Counted from the stretch's first letter, positions 16,257 through 25,593 are shown. The stretch is DNA of 57,737 bases from Candidatus Cloacimonetes bacterium 4572_55 (GCA_002084765.1 NBMB01000013.1:1-57737), one strand, 5' to 3'. Numbers and translations are program-made. The notes: generated by a model not told the origin, from the letters alone.

Positions 16257-16325
16257 CCTGGATTATTCGTCATCACGGAAATCGGTCCGCAGATTACGCA
16301 GATTATCGCAGATTATCGCAGATTA
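16257..16325 (-). repeat. Dispersed intergenic repeat, copy A
   Basis: 16257-16315 aligns without gaps to the reverse complement of 51588-51646 at 53 of 59 positions by eye. Both share CCTGGATTATTCGTC, a CACGGAA core, TCCGCAGATT and GATTATCGCAGATTA. Copy A has an extra 10-bp TAATCTGCGA unit at its end. Confidence 0.85.
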
Positions 16326-16640
16326 AGAATTGATAATTAAAGAATTATATCTTTTTTGCCAAATTTTCTTCAGGAAAACTGGCGCATTTCACTATATTCG
16401 CAACAGAGTCACAGAGAGCGCAGAGTCAGCCCAAATAGGTGTGCAATAAGATATATATTCTGCTCATAATCGCCATAATTTTCCCCAATGGAAATGAACC
16501 AATCCTGTTTTAAGATCGCGCCAAATTGTATTTGCTGAAGAGCCAGAAATTCATAACAAAACGCAGAAAATACGGAAAAGAGTCATAACATATTAAAATA
16601 CATATAAAATAAAGATAACGCTTTAGTTATCAATTATTAA

Positions 16641-16660
16641 TTTGCGTAATCTGCGGATCG
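16641..16660 (+). repeat. Dispersed intergenic repeat, partial copy C
   Basis: GCGTAATCTGCGGATCG matches the central part of copy B on the plus strand (GCGCAATCTGCGGATCG). It is inverted relative to copy A, 320 bp away. Confidence 0.5.
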
Positions 16661-16890
16661 CACTCTCGATCTTCCTAAAAACATAAATGAACTAACGGGG
16701 TCATTGACTTTTGACAGACAGTACGTTATAATATTCCCGTTCATGATTCCCGATAAAAATCGAAGTGCTAAAACATATTCGGGATTATTAACAGACGGAT
16801 ATTTTTGAAGAAGCCGAAAGTCTGATAACTCACCATGACCAGCAGGCGCGGCTCGAGACATCTCAAATGTGGATGCGGATTCACCGACTG

Positions 16891-16914
16891 CTTTAGAGGG
16901 GAAATTCTCTAAAG
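16891..16914. promoter_or_regulatory. Perfect inverted repeat upstream of the ABC ATPase gene
   Basis: CTTTAGAG at 16891-16898 pairs with CTCTAAAG at 16907-16914 around an 8-base spacer, ending 77 bases before the ATG at 16992. It could be a repressor operator (metal-responsive regulation would suit the gene) or a simple hairpin. No T run follows, so it is not a terminator. Confidence 0.4.
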
Positions 16915-16989
16915 AACTATGATCCTATTGTGCGGGAGACTGCGGAATTCGCTCTGAAAAAATTAAAAATTACCATTGATAATTATTGA
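16915..16989 (+). pseudogene. Possible C-terminal remnant of a HEAT-repeat protein
   Basis: The frame NYDPIVRETAEFALKKLK to a TGA at 16987-16989 looks like the last helix pair of a HEAT repeat (DPxVRxxAxxAL pattern). No start or upstream continuation is open, so at best it is debris. It ends two bases before the ABC ATPase start. Confidence 0.3.
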
Positions 16990-16991
16990 TT

Positions 16992-17792
16992 ATGAGTCCC
17001 ATCTATACGGTCAGAAATCTTCATATCGGTTATTCGAGAAAAAAAAGGATACTCTCCGATCTCAATTTCACTGTGAATCCTGGGGAGTTTATAGCGATTA
17101 TCGGTCCCAACGGAGCTGGCAAAACAACGCTGTTGCGCACGTTGAGCGGGTTTTTGCCTCCACTATCTGGAACGGTTCTGTTTCAGGACAGCCCGGTATC
17201 CTCCTGGTCGCCTCGAATTTTGGCGCAGAGCGTGGCTCTTGTCGGGCAGTTGAACAGAATCGAGTTTGATTTTACCGTCTGGGAAACCGTTCTTATGGGG
17301 CGTTTTCCCTATCTGAAAAAATATGAGTGGGAAGGTCACGGGGACAAAAAAGAGACAGAAGACGCGTTGCGCCAGACAGATTGCTATCATTTTCGAGATC
17401 GTCGGCTCAGCGTTCTCAGCGGCGGCGAACGACAACGGGTGATGCTGGCTCGAGCACTGGCGCAACATCCATCGGTTCTGCTGTTGGACGAGCCGACTTC
17501 TCATCTTGATGTGCACCACAGATTGAAATTTTTCCGGCTTTTGAAAGGGCTTAACCGAGAGCGGCAACTGACAATAATCACAGTCTTGCATGATCTCAAT
17601 AACGCCGCTCTATTTTGCAGACGGTTGCTACTCTTGGCAGATGGCGGGCTTCTGGCGGACGGACTCGCGGAGCATGTATTGACACATTGTCAATTGTCGT
17701 CGGTTTATGGTAACGCTCTTGTGATCGGCGAACACCCTACGCAAAAAACGCCGCAACTCTTTCCAAATATGGAGAATATGGAGATAGAATAG
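16992..17792 (+). CDS. ABC transporter ATP-binding protein, FepC/BtuD family
   Basis: This 266-residue ATPase has Walker A GPNGAGKTTLL (near residue 37), a Q-loop in ALVGQ, signature LSGGERQRVMLARAL, Walker B LLLDEPTSHLDV and H-loop VLHDLN, all intact. The sequence style matches the importers of iron-siderophores, haem and cobalamin. ATG 16992 is chosen over the TTG at 16986 because the protein then begins at the first beta strand, although no good ribosome site is visible for either. No permease or binding-protein gene is adjacent, so the partner subunits must be elsewhere. Confidence 0.85.
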   Translation: MSPIYTVRNLHIGYSRKKRILSDLNFTVNPGEFIAIIGPNGAGKTTLLRTLSGFLPPLSGTVLFQDSPVSSWSPRILAQSVALVGQLNRIEFDFTVWETVLMGRFPYLKKYEWEGHGDKKETEDALRQTDCYHFRDRRLSVLSGGERQRVMLARALAQHPSVLLLDEPTSHLDVHHRLKFFRLLKGLNRERQLTIITVLHDLNNAALFCRRLLLLADGGLLADGLAEHVLTHCQLSSVYGNALVIGEHPTQKTPQLFPNMENMEIE

Positions 17793-17811
17793 TGCTGCAT
17801 TTCCTGAACCT

Positions 17812-19266
17812 CTATTCATTTTCTGACCTTAGAGCCTCTTTCAGATTCAGAATCACAATCAGTTGGTCGTTAAAACGGGCGAGATTCTCAATATATCTCG
17901 CTTCCTCGGTTCGTGCATTCGCTGGAGGCTCGGAAATTTCCGACGTCGGTATTTGAAACACTCTGACCACCGAATCGACAATAAGCCCTATCTGCTGCCG
18001 TTTCAAGATCGTGATGATGATCCGGGAACTCGCGTCGTAGGGCACTCTGGGTGCTCCGAATCGCTCACGCAGATTGATCACCGGCACGATTTGTCCCCGC
18101 AGATTGACCACCCCTTCGAGGAATGAGGGAGTGCGAGGCACTTTTGTAATTTTTGCCGATTTTTTGATCTCCTGAACCTGATGAATATTCACGGCAAATA
18201 GATCGTCGCAAATCATAAAGCCGATGAATTGACGCTGCTCAGAGCCGGTATCCCGATCCACTATCTTGTCGCTCTCCTCCATGCTCCCCTCAATTAAGTC
18301 GGTTGGAGCATTTCTCATAAGCAGGCTCGGATCGATCAGGGAGATCAGCCCCCCCTCTGTCTTGGCGACGCCTATGATCGCCTTTTGAAAGACCGTTTCC
18401 GGCGCGTCCTCAATTTGGGATTTATGGATCATCTCAGCTCCGATCACCTCGTCCACCAGCGCGGCGGTCAGTTCAGTTTCGGTATGCCCGTTCATCCTAA
18501 AGTCCATCTTAAGGATAATGATAGGGCGCATTTGATCCCAAGAGTGGTGTTTCATGCCCAAATAATTTTTCAGATTCAGGACCGGGATCACATGATCTCG
18601 AAGATGGATCACGCCCACGCACGCAGCGGATGAGACAGGCAAGGATTGGATCCGTTGATTTTTTACGATCTCCTTCACAACGTTGATATTGACGCCATAT
18701 TTCTCGTCGTTGAGGCGGAAGACGACGACCTGATTTTCGTCGGCGAACGTGTTTATATTTATGAACATATCTTCAGAAAATGCGTCGCTTCCGACCAACA
18801 ATTCAGAGGTAAATTCGGTATGAGATTTCTTTCCGTTTTCCCAACTCCCTTCCTCGAAAGTCTGATTTTTTTCGTTCATATCAGGATCTATATCAGGATC
18901 AGACTCGTCCTTTTCCTTAGAAAAGAGAAACAGCTCCTCGTTGAATTCGTCGCCACGGTTCTCAATTTCATCATCAGGATCAAATTTATCGGGGAGAGAG
19001 TCGGCATAGTCTTCCGCTTCTTCAAACAGCTCTTCTGATGGCGGGTAGCGACGGATATTCTCTTCGGTCTCTTCGGATAAATCCGGAGGTTCTTCATCCG
19101 AGATAGGGACCTCCTCGCCGGAACCATCTATGTCGGAACCATCCACGACCTCGTTTTTATCCGAAAAATCGTCTGAATCACGGTCCGGCAACAGATTTTC
19201 TGGATCCTGACGCGCGTCATTGGAATCCAATTTGGACACGCTACTGGTGGTCTGCTTTTTCCCCAT
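17812..19266 (-). CDS. Double CheW-domain coupling protein with long acidic N-terminus
   Basis: This 484-residue protein begins with about 170 residues rich in Asp, Glu and Ser (low complexity, probably disordered). Two CheW domains follow: about 175-325 (VVVFRLNDEKYGVNINVVKEI, GVIHLRDHVIPVLNLKNYLG) and about 345-480 (FIGFMICDDLFAVNIHQVQEI, GVVNLRGQIVPVINLRERFG). CheW domains bind CheA and receptors. Two in tandem could bridge arrays or occupy both interface types. It is the last gene of the CheA operon, 38 bases after cheA. The acidic extension is unusual for CheW. Confidence 0.9.
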   Translation of the reverse strand: MGKKQTTSSVSKLDSNDARQDPENLLPDRDSDDFSDKNEVVDGSDIDGSGEEVPISDEEPPDLSEETEENIRRYPPSEELFEEAEDYADSLPDKFDPDDEIENRGDEFNEELFLFSKEKDESDPDIDPDMNEKNQTFEEGSWENGKKSHTEFTSELLVGSDAFSEDMFININTFADENQVVVFRLNDEKYGVNINVVKEIVKNQRIQSLPVSSAACVGVIHLRDHVIPVLNLKNYLGMKHHSWDQMRPIIILKMDFRMNGHTETELTAALVDEVIGAEMIHKSQIEDAPETVFQKAIIGVAKTEGGLISLIDPSLLMRNAPTDLIEGSMEESDKIVDRDTGSEQRQFIGFMICDDLFAVNIHQVQEIKKSAKITKVPRTPSFLEGVVNLRGQIVPVINLRERFGAPRVPYDASSRIIITILKRQQIGLIVDSVVRVFQIPTSEISEPPANARTEEARYIENLARFNDQLIVILNLKEALRSENE

Positions 19267-19304
19267 ATCACTCTTTTCCCATTTTTATAAATTCCATATC
19301 AACC

Positions 19305-21164
19305 TCATGTTTGCGGAGATATTCGGTAGATTTCATCCTGCCAAAGCACGTCCAGATCCAACACAAGGCTGACGTCGCCGTTTCCCAAAATAGTTGCTCC
19401 GGCAAATCCGCGAGTATTTTTGAGATAATCGCCCAACGGCTTAATGACAATATCCTGCTGATTGATCAGTCCATCGACTACAAAGCCGATCCGTCGTTCC
19501 CCGATACCTGCGACGACGATAAATATCTTACCGCTTTCCGGTTCGCCCTTGATACCCAACGCCTTATTCAAACGGACAATGGGCAGGATGGAATCCCGGA
19601 TCGTCACCGCCTCCCGTTCATTGATATGTTGAATGTCAGATGAAAAAATGCTGCGAGTCTCTACCACATTGCTGACCGGGATGGAATAACGCTCCTCGCC
19701 CACTCTGACCAACAGCGCTCGGATAATGGCAAGAGTCAGGGGCAATTTGAGCGTCACAGTTGTGCCAACGCCAATCTGGCTTTGAATGTCAACAATGCCG
19801 TTCAACTTCAGAATATTTTTTTTGACAACATCCATGCCGACCCCTCTGCCTGATATATCGCTTACGCTGGACGCGGTGGAGAGCCCCGGCAAAAAGATCA
19901 GGTTAAGCATATCTCGTTCCGAAAGATGGAGATTTGGGCTCACTAATCTCGCGGAGATCGCCTTTTTATAAACCTTTTCTGGATCGATACCTTTGCCGTC
20001 GTCATCAATATAGATCACAATCGCGTTGTCTTCTTGGAAAGCACTCAGCTTCAGCATCCCGACAGGATGTTTGCCTTGCTCGACGCGATCCTCTGGGAGT
20101 TCTATCCCATGATCAATCGCGTTGCGTATGATATGCAGCAACGGGTCTTCCATAGACTCGATCACCGCTCGATCTACTTCCGTGGCTTCCCCCTTGATTC
20201 CCAATTGTATCTGTTTTCCGCTATTTTTTGCGAGGTCTCGCACCAATCGATGGAATTTTTTAAAGGTATAACCGACAGGAACCATCCGAAGTTTCATTGA
20301 CGTTTCCTGTAAATTCTCTATTAAATCTGTCAGGTGATCCACTGTTTCCGATAAATCCGACTCAACCGTGCCTTCTTGCAAAAAATCGGATTCATCCATT
20401 CCCTGCGAGTGCTCCCTCCAATTCAGAATAGCTTGACTGACTTCCAAAAGCCGGTTTTTTCCGATAACCAGTTCCCCGACCGTATCCAACAGCATGTCCA
20501 GACGATCTGTATCTACCCGAATCGCTGTGGATTTTGTGGCATTGGAAGTCAAACGACGAGGATTCGTTATATCCTCATCTTCATTCTCCGCCCGATCGTA
20601 TTCTGTTTCCTTATCAAACCCTGGGGATTCATTTTCTCTTTCTTCTATGAACGCCATTGTCGATTCTTCGAGTTGAGAAAAACGTTCTCTTTCTTCACCT
20701 ATCGATTCAGGCGGTTCAGGCGCATCCTGCGTTATCCCGGCTGATTTTTCCAAGAATTTAGCCAGTCTTTGGATCTCCGCTGACCGTTCGATTTCTTGAT
20801 CCCCCGTCTCTCCCGCCATCTCGGTATGAATCAGATTTTTGATCGTGTCCAGAATATCGAACATCAGCTCGATAAGCTCATCGTTGAGTGCGATTTCATT
20901 ATGGCGTACCAGGTCCAGAACCTCCTCAGCTTCATGCGCGTAATTCTTGACGCTCTCCATCCCGATCATCCCGGACAATCCTTTAATGGTATGCACGCTG
21001 CGAAAAATAGCGCGGATATGCTCCTGGATCGTCTCAAAATCGAAATCAGGGTGATTCAACGCGTTTTCGATCTCCAACAAGCTATTCTCATAACTTTCAA
21101 GGAGTTCGGCACTCTCCATTAAAAAATCATGAAAAAATTCGTCGAAATCACTATCGTGCATCAT
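19305..21164 (-). CDS. cheA: Chemotaxis-type histidine kinase CheA
   Basis: This 619-residue kinase has an Hpt domain (1-120) with phospho-acceptor His58 in SVHTIKGLSGMIGM. An acidic linker in place of a recognisable P2 domain follows (about 120-215), then the dimerisation helices (DTVGELVIGKNRL). The ATPase domain has IIRNAIDHGIE, DDDGKGID and ISGRGVGMDVVKK. A C-terminal CheW-like domain follows (about 485-615). It should autophosphorylate and pass phosphate to receiver domains, presumably those of the neighbouring double-receiver protein. The missing P2 suggests direct docking of receivers on Hpt. No methyltransferase, methylesterase or receptor gene accompanies it. Confidence 0.93.
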   Translation of the reverse strand: MMHDSDFDEFFHDFLMESAELLESYENSLLEIENALNHPDFDFETIQEHIRAIFRSVHTIKGLSGMIGMESVKNYAHEAEEVLDLVRHNEIALNDELIELMFDILDTIKNLIHTEMAGETGDQEIERSAEIQRLAKFLEKSAGITQDAPEPPESIGEERERFSQLEESTMAFIEERENESPGFDKETEYDRAENEDEDITNPRRLTSNATKSTAIRVDTDRLDMLLDTVGELVIGKNRLLEVSQAILNWREHSQGMDESDFLQEGTVESDLSETVDHLTDLIENLQETSMKLRMVPVGYTFKKFHRLVRDLAKNSGKQIQLGIKGEATEVDRAVIESMEDPLLHIIRNAIDHGIELPEDRVEQGKHPVGMLKLSAFQEDNAIVIYIDDDGKGIDPEKVYKKAISARLVSPNLHLSERDMLNLIFLPGLSTASSVSDISGRGVGMDVVKKNILKLNGIVDIQSQIGVGTTVTLKLPLTLAIIRALLVRVGEERYSIPVSNVVETRSIFSSDIQHINEREAVTIRDSILPIVRLNKALGIKGEPESGKIFIVVAGIGERRIGFVVDGLINQQDIVIKPLGDYLKNTRGFAGATILGNGDVSLVLDLDVLWQDEIYRISPQT

Positions 21165-21182
21165 AACCTGGGCTCCTGTGGG

Positions 21183-22031
21183 TTATTTCATGTGCCAAAA
21201 AACCATGGTTTTGACAACCTTGATCAGCTCTTGACGTTGGAATGGCTTTTTCATAAAAACAGTCGCGCCGGAAAGATACGCCTTACCCATAGTTTCCTTT
21301 TCTTTTTCCGTAGTCAGTACAATCACGGGTATTTTTTTGAACCGAGTGGACTTCCGCTTCAATTTCATAAAGTCAAATCCGTTCATGTGCGGCATATTGA
21401 TGTCTAAGAGAATCAGTTTGATATCAAACTGATTCATCTTTTCGATAGCGTCCACGCCGTTCTCCGCCTCGATAAAATTAAAATAATCAAAAGCTACGGA
21501 GACCGTGCGGATCATCATTTTTCGGTATGTGGGCGAATCGTCCACAACCAACACATTTTTTTTGTCAGGTGCTTTTCCCACCTGTTTTTGCGGTCGAGTC
21601 GGAGTCTGCGGGACTCGTCTCTCAAGCGGTTTGATCGGTCGTCTCGGTATCAATCTTTTCGTCTTACTAACATATTCCCGAATCGTATTTTTGACGACGG
21701 ATTTCAGCCGCTGAATTTCTACGGGTTTAGGAAGGACAGTAACCACATCATGGGAAAACGCGGTGGTTGCCATATCAATGCTGCCAAAGGCACTGATCAT
21801 AATAATCGGGCAGCGGTAGTTTTGCTCTCGTATCCGCTTCACCACTTCCAGCCCGTCCATCGGTTTCATTTTGTAATCCAGAATAATCAAGTCATACTGC
21901 TTAGTCTTGATTTTTGATAAAGCGTCCTGTCCGGTTCCGGATAGATCTACATTGTATCCCTCAGCGTTTAGCGCGCGACCCATGCTCTTTAGAAAGAGCC
22001 GATCGTCGTCAACAAGCAGAATTTCTTTCAT
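21183..22031 (-). CDS. Double receiver-domain response regulator
   Basis: This 282-residue protein consists of two CheY-like receivers and no output domain. The first (1-120) has DDD at 8-10 and phospho-acceptor Asp52 (ILDYKMKPMDG). A basic Pro-rich linker (RRPIKPLERRVPQTPTRPQK) follows. The second (about 155-280) has LVVDDSP, LLDINMPHMNG and KKPF. Such proteins act as phosphate shuttles or as motor or array ligands. It lies 18 bases upstream of cheA and is its likely phosphorylation target. Confidence 0.9.
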   Translation of the reverse strand: MKEILLVDDDRLFLKSMGRALNAEGYNVDLSGTGQDALSKIKTKQYDLIILDYKMKPMDGLEVVKRIREQNYRCPIIMISAFGSIDMATTAFSHDVVTVLPKPVEIQRLKSVVKNTIREYVSKTKRLIPRRPIKPLERRVPQTPTRPQKQVGKAPDKKNVLVVDDSPTYRKMMIRTVSVAFDYFNFIEAENGVDAIEKMNQFDIKLILLDINMPHMNGFDFMKLKRKSTRFKKIPVIVLTTEKEKETMGKAYLSGATVFMKKPFQRQELIKVVKTMVFWHMK

Positions 22032-22107
22032 TATAATAATATCCCCATCAAAAAGTATCGGTATGAGAAATTGTATCGAAATCTTCGATCTCGATTGCAG
22101 TACTGGG

Positions 22108-24312
22108 TTAACGCAAAATTTTAACGGTAAAGGTCGTGCCTACGTCAACCTCGCTCACAACAGAAATAGTGGCATTATGCGCCTCTACAATTCGCCAAAC
22201 AACAGCCAAGCCCAAGCCCATACCTTTTGTTCGGGTGGTGTAGAAAGGACTAAAAATTTTTTTCAGATTTTCTTCTGGGATTCCCTCGCCAGTATCGATG
22301 ATCTGCACCGCTATTAGATCGTTCTCCATTTGAGTGCGGATCGTTAAAGTTCCTCCATCGGGCGTCACTTGGCAAGCGTTTGATATCAGATTTACGAAGA
22401 CCTGAATAATTTGGTTGGTATCAATCAAGACTTCAAAGGAAATCTCTCCGTATTCTTTTACAATCTGAATATTAGATTTTGCCAGGCGCGTTTCCATGGA
22501 TCGGATTGACTGATCCAAGACAAGATGAATATTTTCGGCGCAGAGATTAGGCGGAGTGGGACGGGCGTAGTCCAGAATATCTTTGATAATATCCTGAATC
22601 CGCTGAATGCCCTGTTTGATGTCTATATAAGTATCTTCTTCTAATTCTTCGATCTTGAGCTTATGGGATAGGTAATCAAAATTCAGACTGACGGATCCCA
22701 GCGGATTTCGGATTTCGTGCGCGATTGTGGCGGAAAGCTGTCCTAACTCAGCCAAATGATCGATCTGTTGGGATTTCTTTTGCAGCGCGTTTATCTCGGT
22801 CACATCCCGAGTCACGACTAAGATTGCAGGACTTTTTTGATACGTGGTGTTGATAAAGGTGATCTCTACGTCGATCGGAGTCTTATCACGGCGAACAAAA
22901 CGACCCTCGACCATAGGAAATGGAAGATTGTCGCCCAAAGGTATAAAGCCCTCTAAGGAGCGTTCATCCTCTTTTTCAAACAGATCGGTCAAGGTAAATC
23001 CCTGAATTTGATCGAGCGATTCATAACCCAATAATCTTAGACCAGCTGGATTGACATAAACAATGCCCCCCTCTTGTTTGACAAAAATTGCCTCTGGGAA
23101 CGACTCGATTAGCCCTCGGTATCGCGCTTCGCTCCCACGAAGTGCCTCTTCCACCTTTTTTTTCTCGGTAATATCACGGACAGTACTGACGATTCCTATC
23201 TGCTCCCCGCGCGCATTCCACAGCAAGGAGGCTGTCATCCAGGTGGTAAATGTACGCCCGTCCCGATGGATGTGATCGATCTCCTCCTGCCAGGATCCTG
23301 CGTCTTTCACCCGTTCCAAAAACGGGGCAAGTTGTTCTCGGGCTTGCTTCGGCGTATGAAAAGTTTCCAGATGTTTACCGATCAATTCATCCGCGTAAAA
23401 CCCGTGCATTCTTGCCCATGCAGAGTTTGAAACTTGTAGCCTGTTCATCATATCTGCCACCGCCACGCCGTCCACCGATTGCTCCACCGCCATCTCCAAC
23501 CGGAGAAGAGAAGCCTCAGCCTTCTTCCGCCTGGTGATATCCGTCACCATGACAATTCGAAATCTGGAATCCGTGCCTTGAATCGGCGCCATGGTATAAA
23601 TCAGTTGTCCCCAGACCACATTCCCATTTTTATGAATATAGCGTTTTTCGATTTGATAATGGTCCGTTTCACCGTTGAACAACTTTTGAAAATGTGCCAT
23701 CTCAAGCTCGGCGTCGTCAGGATGCGTAAAATCCAAAAACTCCATGCAACGAAGTTCTTCCTTCCCGTATCCCAACATATTTATAAACGCCGAATTTACC
23801 TCAAGCATCGGTTCGTCGTCTTTTCCGAGACAGATACCAACACCTGATCCTTCAAATATGGCTCGGAATCGAAGTTCGCTTTCCTGCAGCGCGCTACGAT
23901 CTCGTTCTTGCTTCGCCGCGTCTTTCTGGCGTTCCAATCGAATTTGAACATGGCGGCTCAAAATTTTCAAGCGGATACCAAAAAGTTCTGGATTAGCTGA
24001 TCTTTCGATATAGTCGTTCGCTCCGGAATCTAATATCTCGTGGACTTCATCCGGCTTAGTAGCATCGCCGGTTATGATCAAAATAATTGTATATTCTCCG
24101 TCTGGGCACGAGCGTATGCCACGACAAATATTCAAACAACTCATATCGGATAAGCCGATATCCATTATGATTAGAGGAAAAAAATTTTGCTTATAACAAG
24201 CCAGCCCTTCTTTCCCAAAATTGCAAACCGTTGCCTCATATCCATAATCTGAAATAATTTTGGATAACAATTTCTGCGTGATTGGATGATCCTCAATAAT
24301 CAGTGCTCTCAT
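22108..24312 (-). CDS. Receiver-PAS-PAS-PAS sensor histidine kinase
   Basis: This 734-residue cytoplasmic kinase has an N-terminal receiver (Asp51 in IIMDIGLSDM) and three PAS domains with PAC ends (about 145-270, 275-395 and 400-510; DITRRKKAE, DITEKKKVEE and DVTEIN follow them). A HisKA domain has AHEIRNPLGS (His near 531), and a HATPase domain has SNACQVTPDGG, DTGEGIPEEN and TKGMGLGLAV. It has no membrane segment. The input receiver suggests control by another kinase. It is the first gene of the CheA operon and could feed phosphate into the double receiver. A strong GGGAGGGAG site precedes the ATG. Confidence 0.92.
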   Translation of the reverse strand: MRALIIEDHPITQKLLSKIISDYGYEATVCNFGKEGLACYKQNFFPLIIMDIGLSDMSCLNICRGIRSCPDGEYTIILIITGDATKPDEVHEILDSGANDYIERSANPELFGIRLKILSRHVQIRLERQKDAAKQERDRSALQESELRFRAIFEGSGVGICLGKDDEPMLEVNSAFINMLGYGKEELRCMEFLDFTHPDDAELEMAHFQKLFNGETDHYQIEKRYIHKNGNVVWGQLIYTMAPIQGTDSRFRIVMVTDITRRKKAEASLLRLEMAVEQSVDGVAVADMMNRLQVSNSAWARMHGFYADELIGKHLETFHTPKQAREQLAPFLERVKDAGSWQEEIDHIHRDGRTFTTWMTASLLWNARGEQIGIVSTVRDITEKKKVEEALRGSEARYRGLIESFPEAIFVKQEGGIVYVNPAGLRLLGYESLDQIQGFTLTDLFEKEDERSLEGFIPLGDNLPFPMVEGRFVRRDKTPIDVEITFINTTYQKSPAILVVTRDVTEINALQKKSQQIDHLAELGQLSATIAHEIRNPLGSVSLNFDYLSHKLKIEELEEDTYIDIKQGIQRIQDIIKDILDYARPTPPNLCAENIHLVLDQSIRSMETRLAKSNIQIVKEYGEISFEVLIDTNQIIQVFVNLISNACQVTPDGGTLTIRTQMENDLIAVQIIDTGEGIPEENLKKIFSPFYTTRTKGMGLGLAVVWRIVEAHNATISVVSEVDVGTTFTVKILR

Positions 24313-24624
24313 CCATCTCCCTCCCGAATGTATAGGAATCTTAGACTAATTGTAAAAAAACTATAAAAAAAAACCATTTTTGATTCTCTTTTGTTAAAGA
24401 CCTTGACAATTCGAACTGAGACGAATATTTTGCCATGCGGACGGATAATCTATCAAAATACTCTTCATAAAGGCATCGAATAATCAAAGGATTGCTTTGT
24501 TATGAATATAATGTATTATAACTATTAGCCGTTGGATTCCCCATAAAAATTTATCGTTCTGTAGATATAAAATAGGAAAATTTAATTGTCTGAGCCAATT
24601 AAGAGACAAAAGAAAGGAAAATGT
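24313..24624. other. Divergent intergenic region between the kinase operon and nif3-like gene
   Basis: AT-rich region with one clear rightward promoter (24403-24431). No gene, RNA or repeat was recognised. Confidence 0.5.
24403..24431 (+). promoter_or_regulatory. Sigma-70-type promoter for the nif3-like gene
   Basis: TTGACA at 24403-24408, a 17-base spacer and TATTTT at 24426-24431. It would give a leader of about 185 bases before the ATG at 24625. Confidence 0.55.
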
Positions 24625-25380
24625 ATGAATACAACCGAATTAGTGAATTATTTGAATGAATTGCTGAATGTCGAAAATTGCGCTGACGCAGCGTATAACG
24701 GATTGCAAGTGGGCAACGGAGACGCGGAGATAGAAAAGGTCGCGTTTGCAGTTGATGCCTGTCTCGAAGCATTTCAACAAGCGGCACAAGCTGGAGCGCA
24801 ATTGTTGGTAGTCCATCACGGGCTGATGTGGAACAAATTCGGCGCGATTGTCGGGATATCTTACAAAAGAATTAAATATTTGTTAGATAACAACTTGGCT
24901 CTATATTCAGCGCATTTGCCAATGGACCTCCACGCGGAGTTTGGGCATAACGCTCAGTTGGCTGAATTAATCGGACTGCAGAAGCTGGAGCGATTTGGAG
25001 AATATCGCAATCAAATGATTGGATTTTCTGGTCAATTGCCAGACCCACTGCCGTTCTCTGAATTTTGCAGGCAGTTCGAGAAAATCAATCAAGGACAGTT
25101 GGCTGTAGTTGCTTCCGGGAAGGAAATCGTGCGAAGCGTCGGCATTTTATCTGGAGGCGGGGCAATGTCTCATCTTGAGGCGAGCGAAAAGGGTATTGAC
25201 GTGTTGATCACTGGCGAGACAAGTCATTCCGCATACCACTTGATCAAAGAAAGCGGCGTGAACGTTATTTTTGCAGGTCATTATCATTCGGAAAAGCCTG
25301 GGCTGCACGCTTTGAGAAAGCATATTGAGAGAAAATTTCGCCTGAAAACCTTATTTTTGAACATTCCGACCGGTTTTTAA
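24625..25380 (+). CDS. Nif3-like dinuclear metal-centre protein
   Basis: This 251-residue protein starts at ATG 24625, with AAAGGA seven bases upstream. The family fold binds two metals in a hexameric ring. Its ligands are visible: VVHHGLMW (two His), SAHLPMDLH (His and Asp), and the C-terminal AGHYHSEKPG (His and Glu). The N-terminal half also has DAAYNGLQVG. Members have been annotated as GTP cyclohydrolase I type 2, but the true reaction is unsettled. No CCHC or PII-like insert is present, so this is the short form. The downstream ABC exporter is probably separately expressed. Confidence 0.9.
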   Translation: MNTTELVNYLNELLNVENCADAAYNGLQVGNGDAEIEKVAFAVDACLEAFQQAAQAGAQLLVVHHGLMWNKFGAIVGISYKRIKYLLDNNLALYSAHLPMDLHAEFGHNAQLAELIGLQKLERFGEYRNQMIGFSGQLPDPLPFSEFCRQFEKINQGQLAVVASGKEIVRSVGILSGGGAMSHLEASEKGIDVLITGETSHSAYHLIKESGVNVIFAGHYHSEKPGLHALRKHIERKFRLKTLFLNIPTGF

Positions 25381-25593
25381 ATCCTCGAATATACTTCATC
25401 ACTGTAAGGCATACAGGCTGCTCTGCCATGACCAATAGCGAAGATCATCTATCTGCGTTACATAAATTGAGCCTGACGTATGCAAATTATTTGGCTATGA
25501 GATTTTTCCGAAAAGTCATGGAGTCTGCGTATCAAAAATTTACTTGGTTTATTTAAATATCTTGAAAAGTATAAGATACGGATATTTTTCGGA

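Larger units (their letters stand above)
16245..16991. other. Divergent intergenic region with repeats and gene debris
   Basis: This 746-bp gap holds the repeat copy at 16257-16325, a partial copy in opposite orientation at 16641-16660, a perfect 8-bp inverted repeat at 16891-16914 and a possible HEAT-repeat remnant at 16915-16989. The minus-strand ORF at 16637-16861 has no recognisable domain or ribosome site and is taken as chance. The remainder is AT-rich low-complexity sequence. Confidence 0.6.

Noticed and set aside
16637-16861. 74-codon minus-strand ORF in the intergenic gap
   Set aside because: It starts in low-complexity sequence, carries no ribosome site or domain and overlaps a dispersed repeat piece.
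18646-19038. 130-codon plus-strand ORF opposite the acidic part of the CheW protein
   Set aside because: It is antisense to GA-rich coding sequence that naturally lacks stops on the other strand, and it has no domain.
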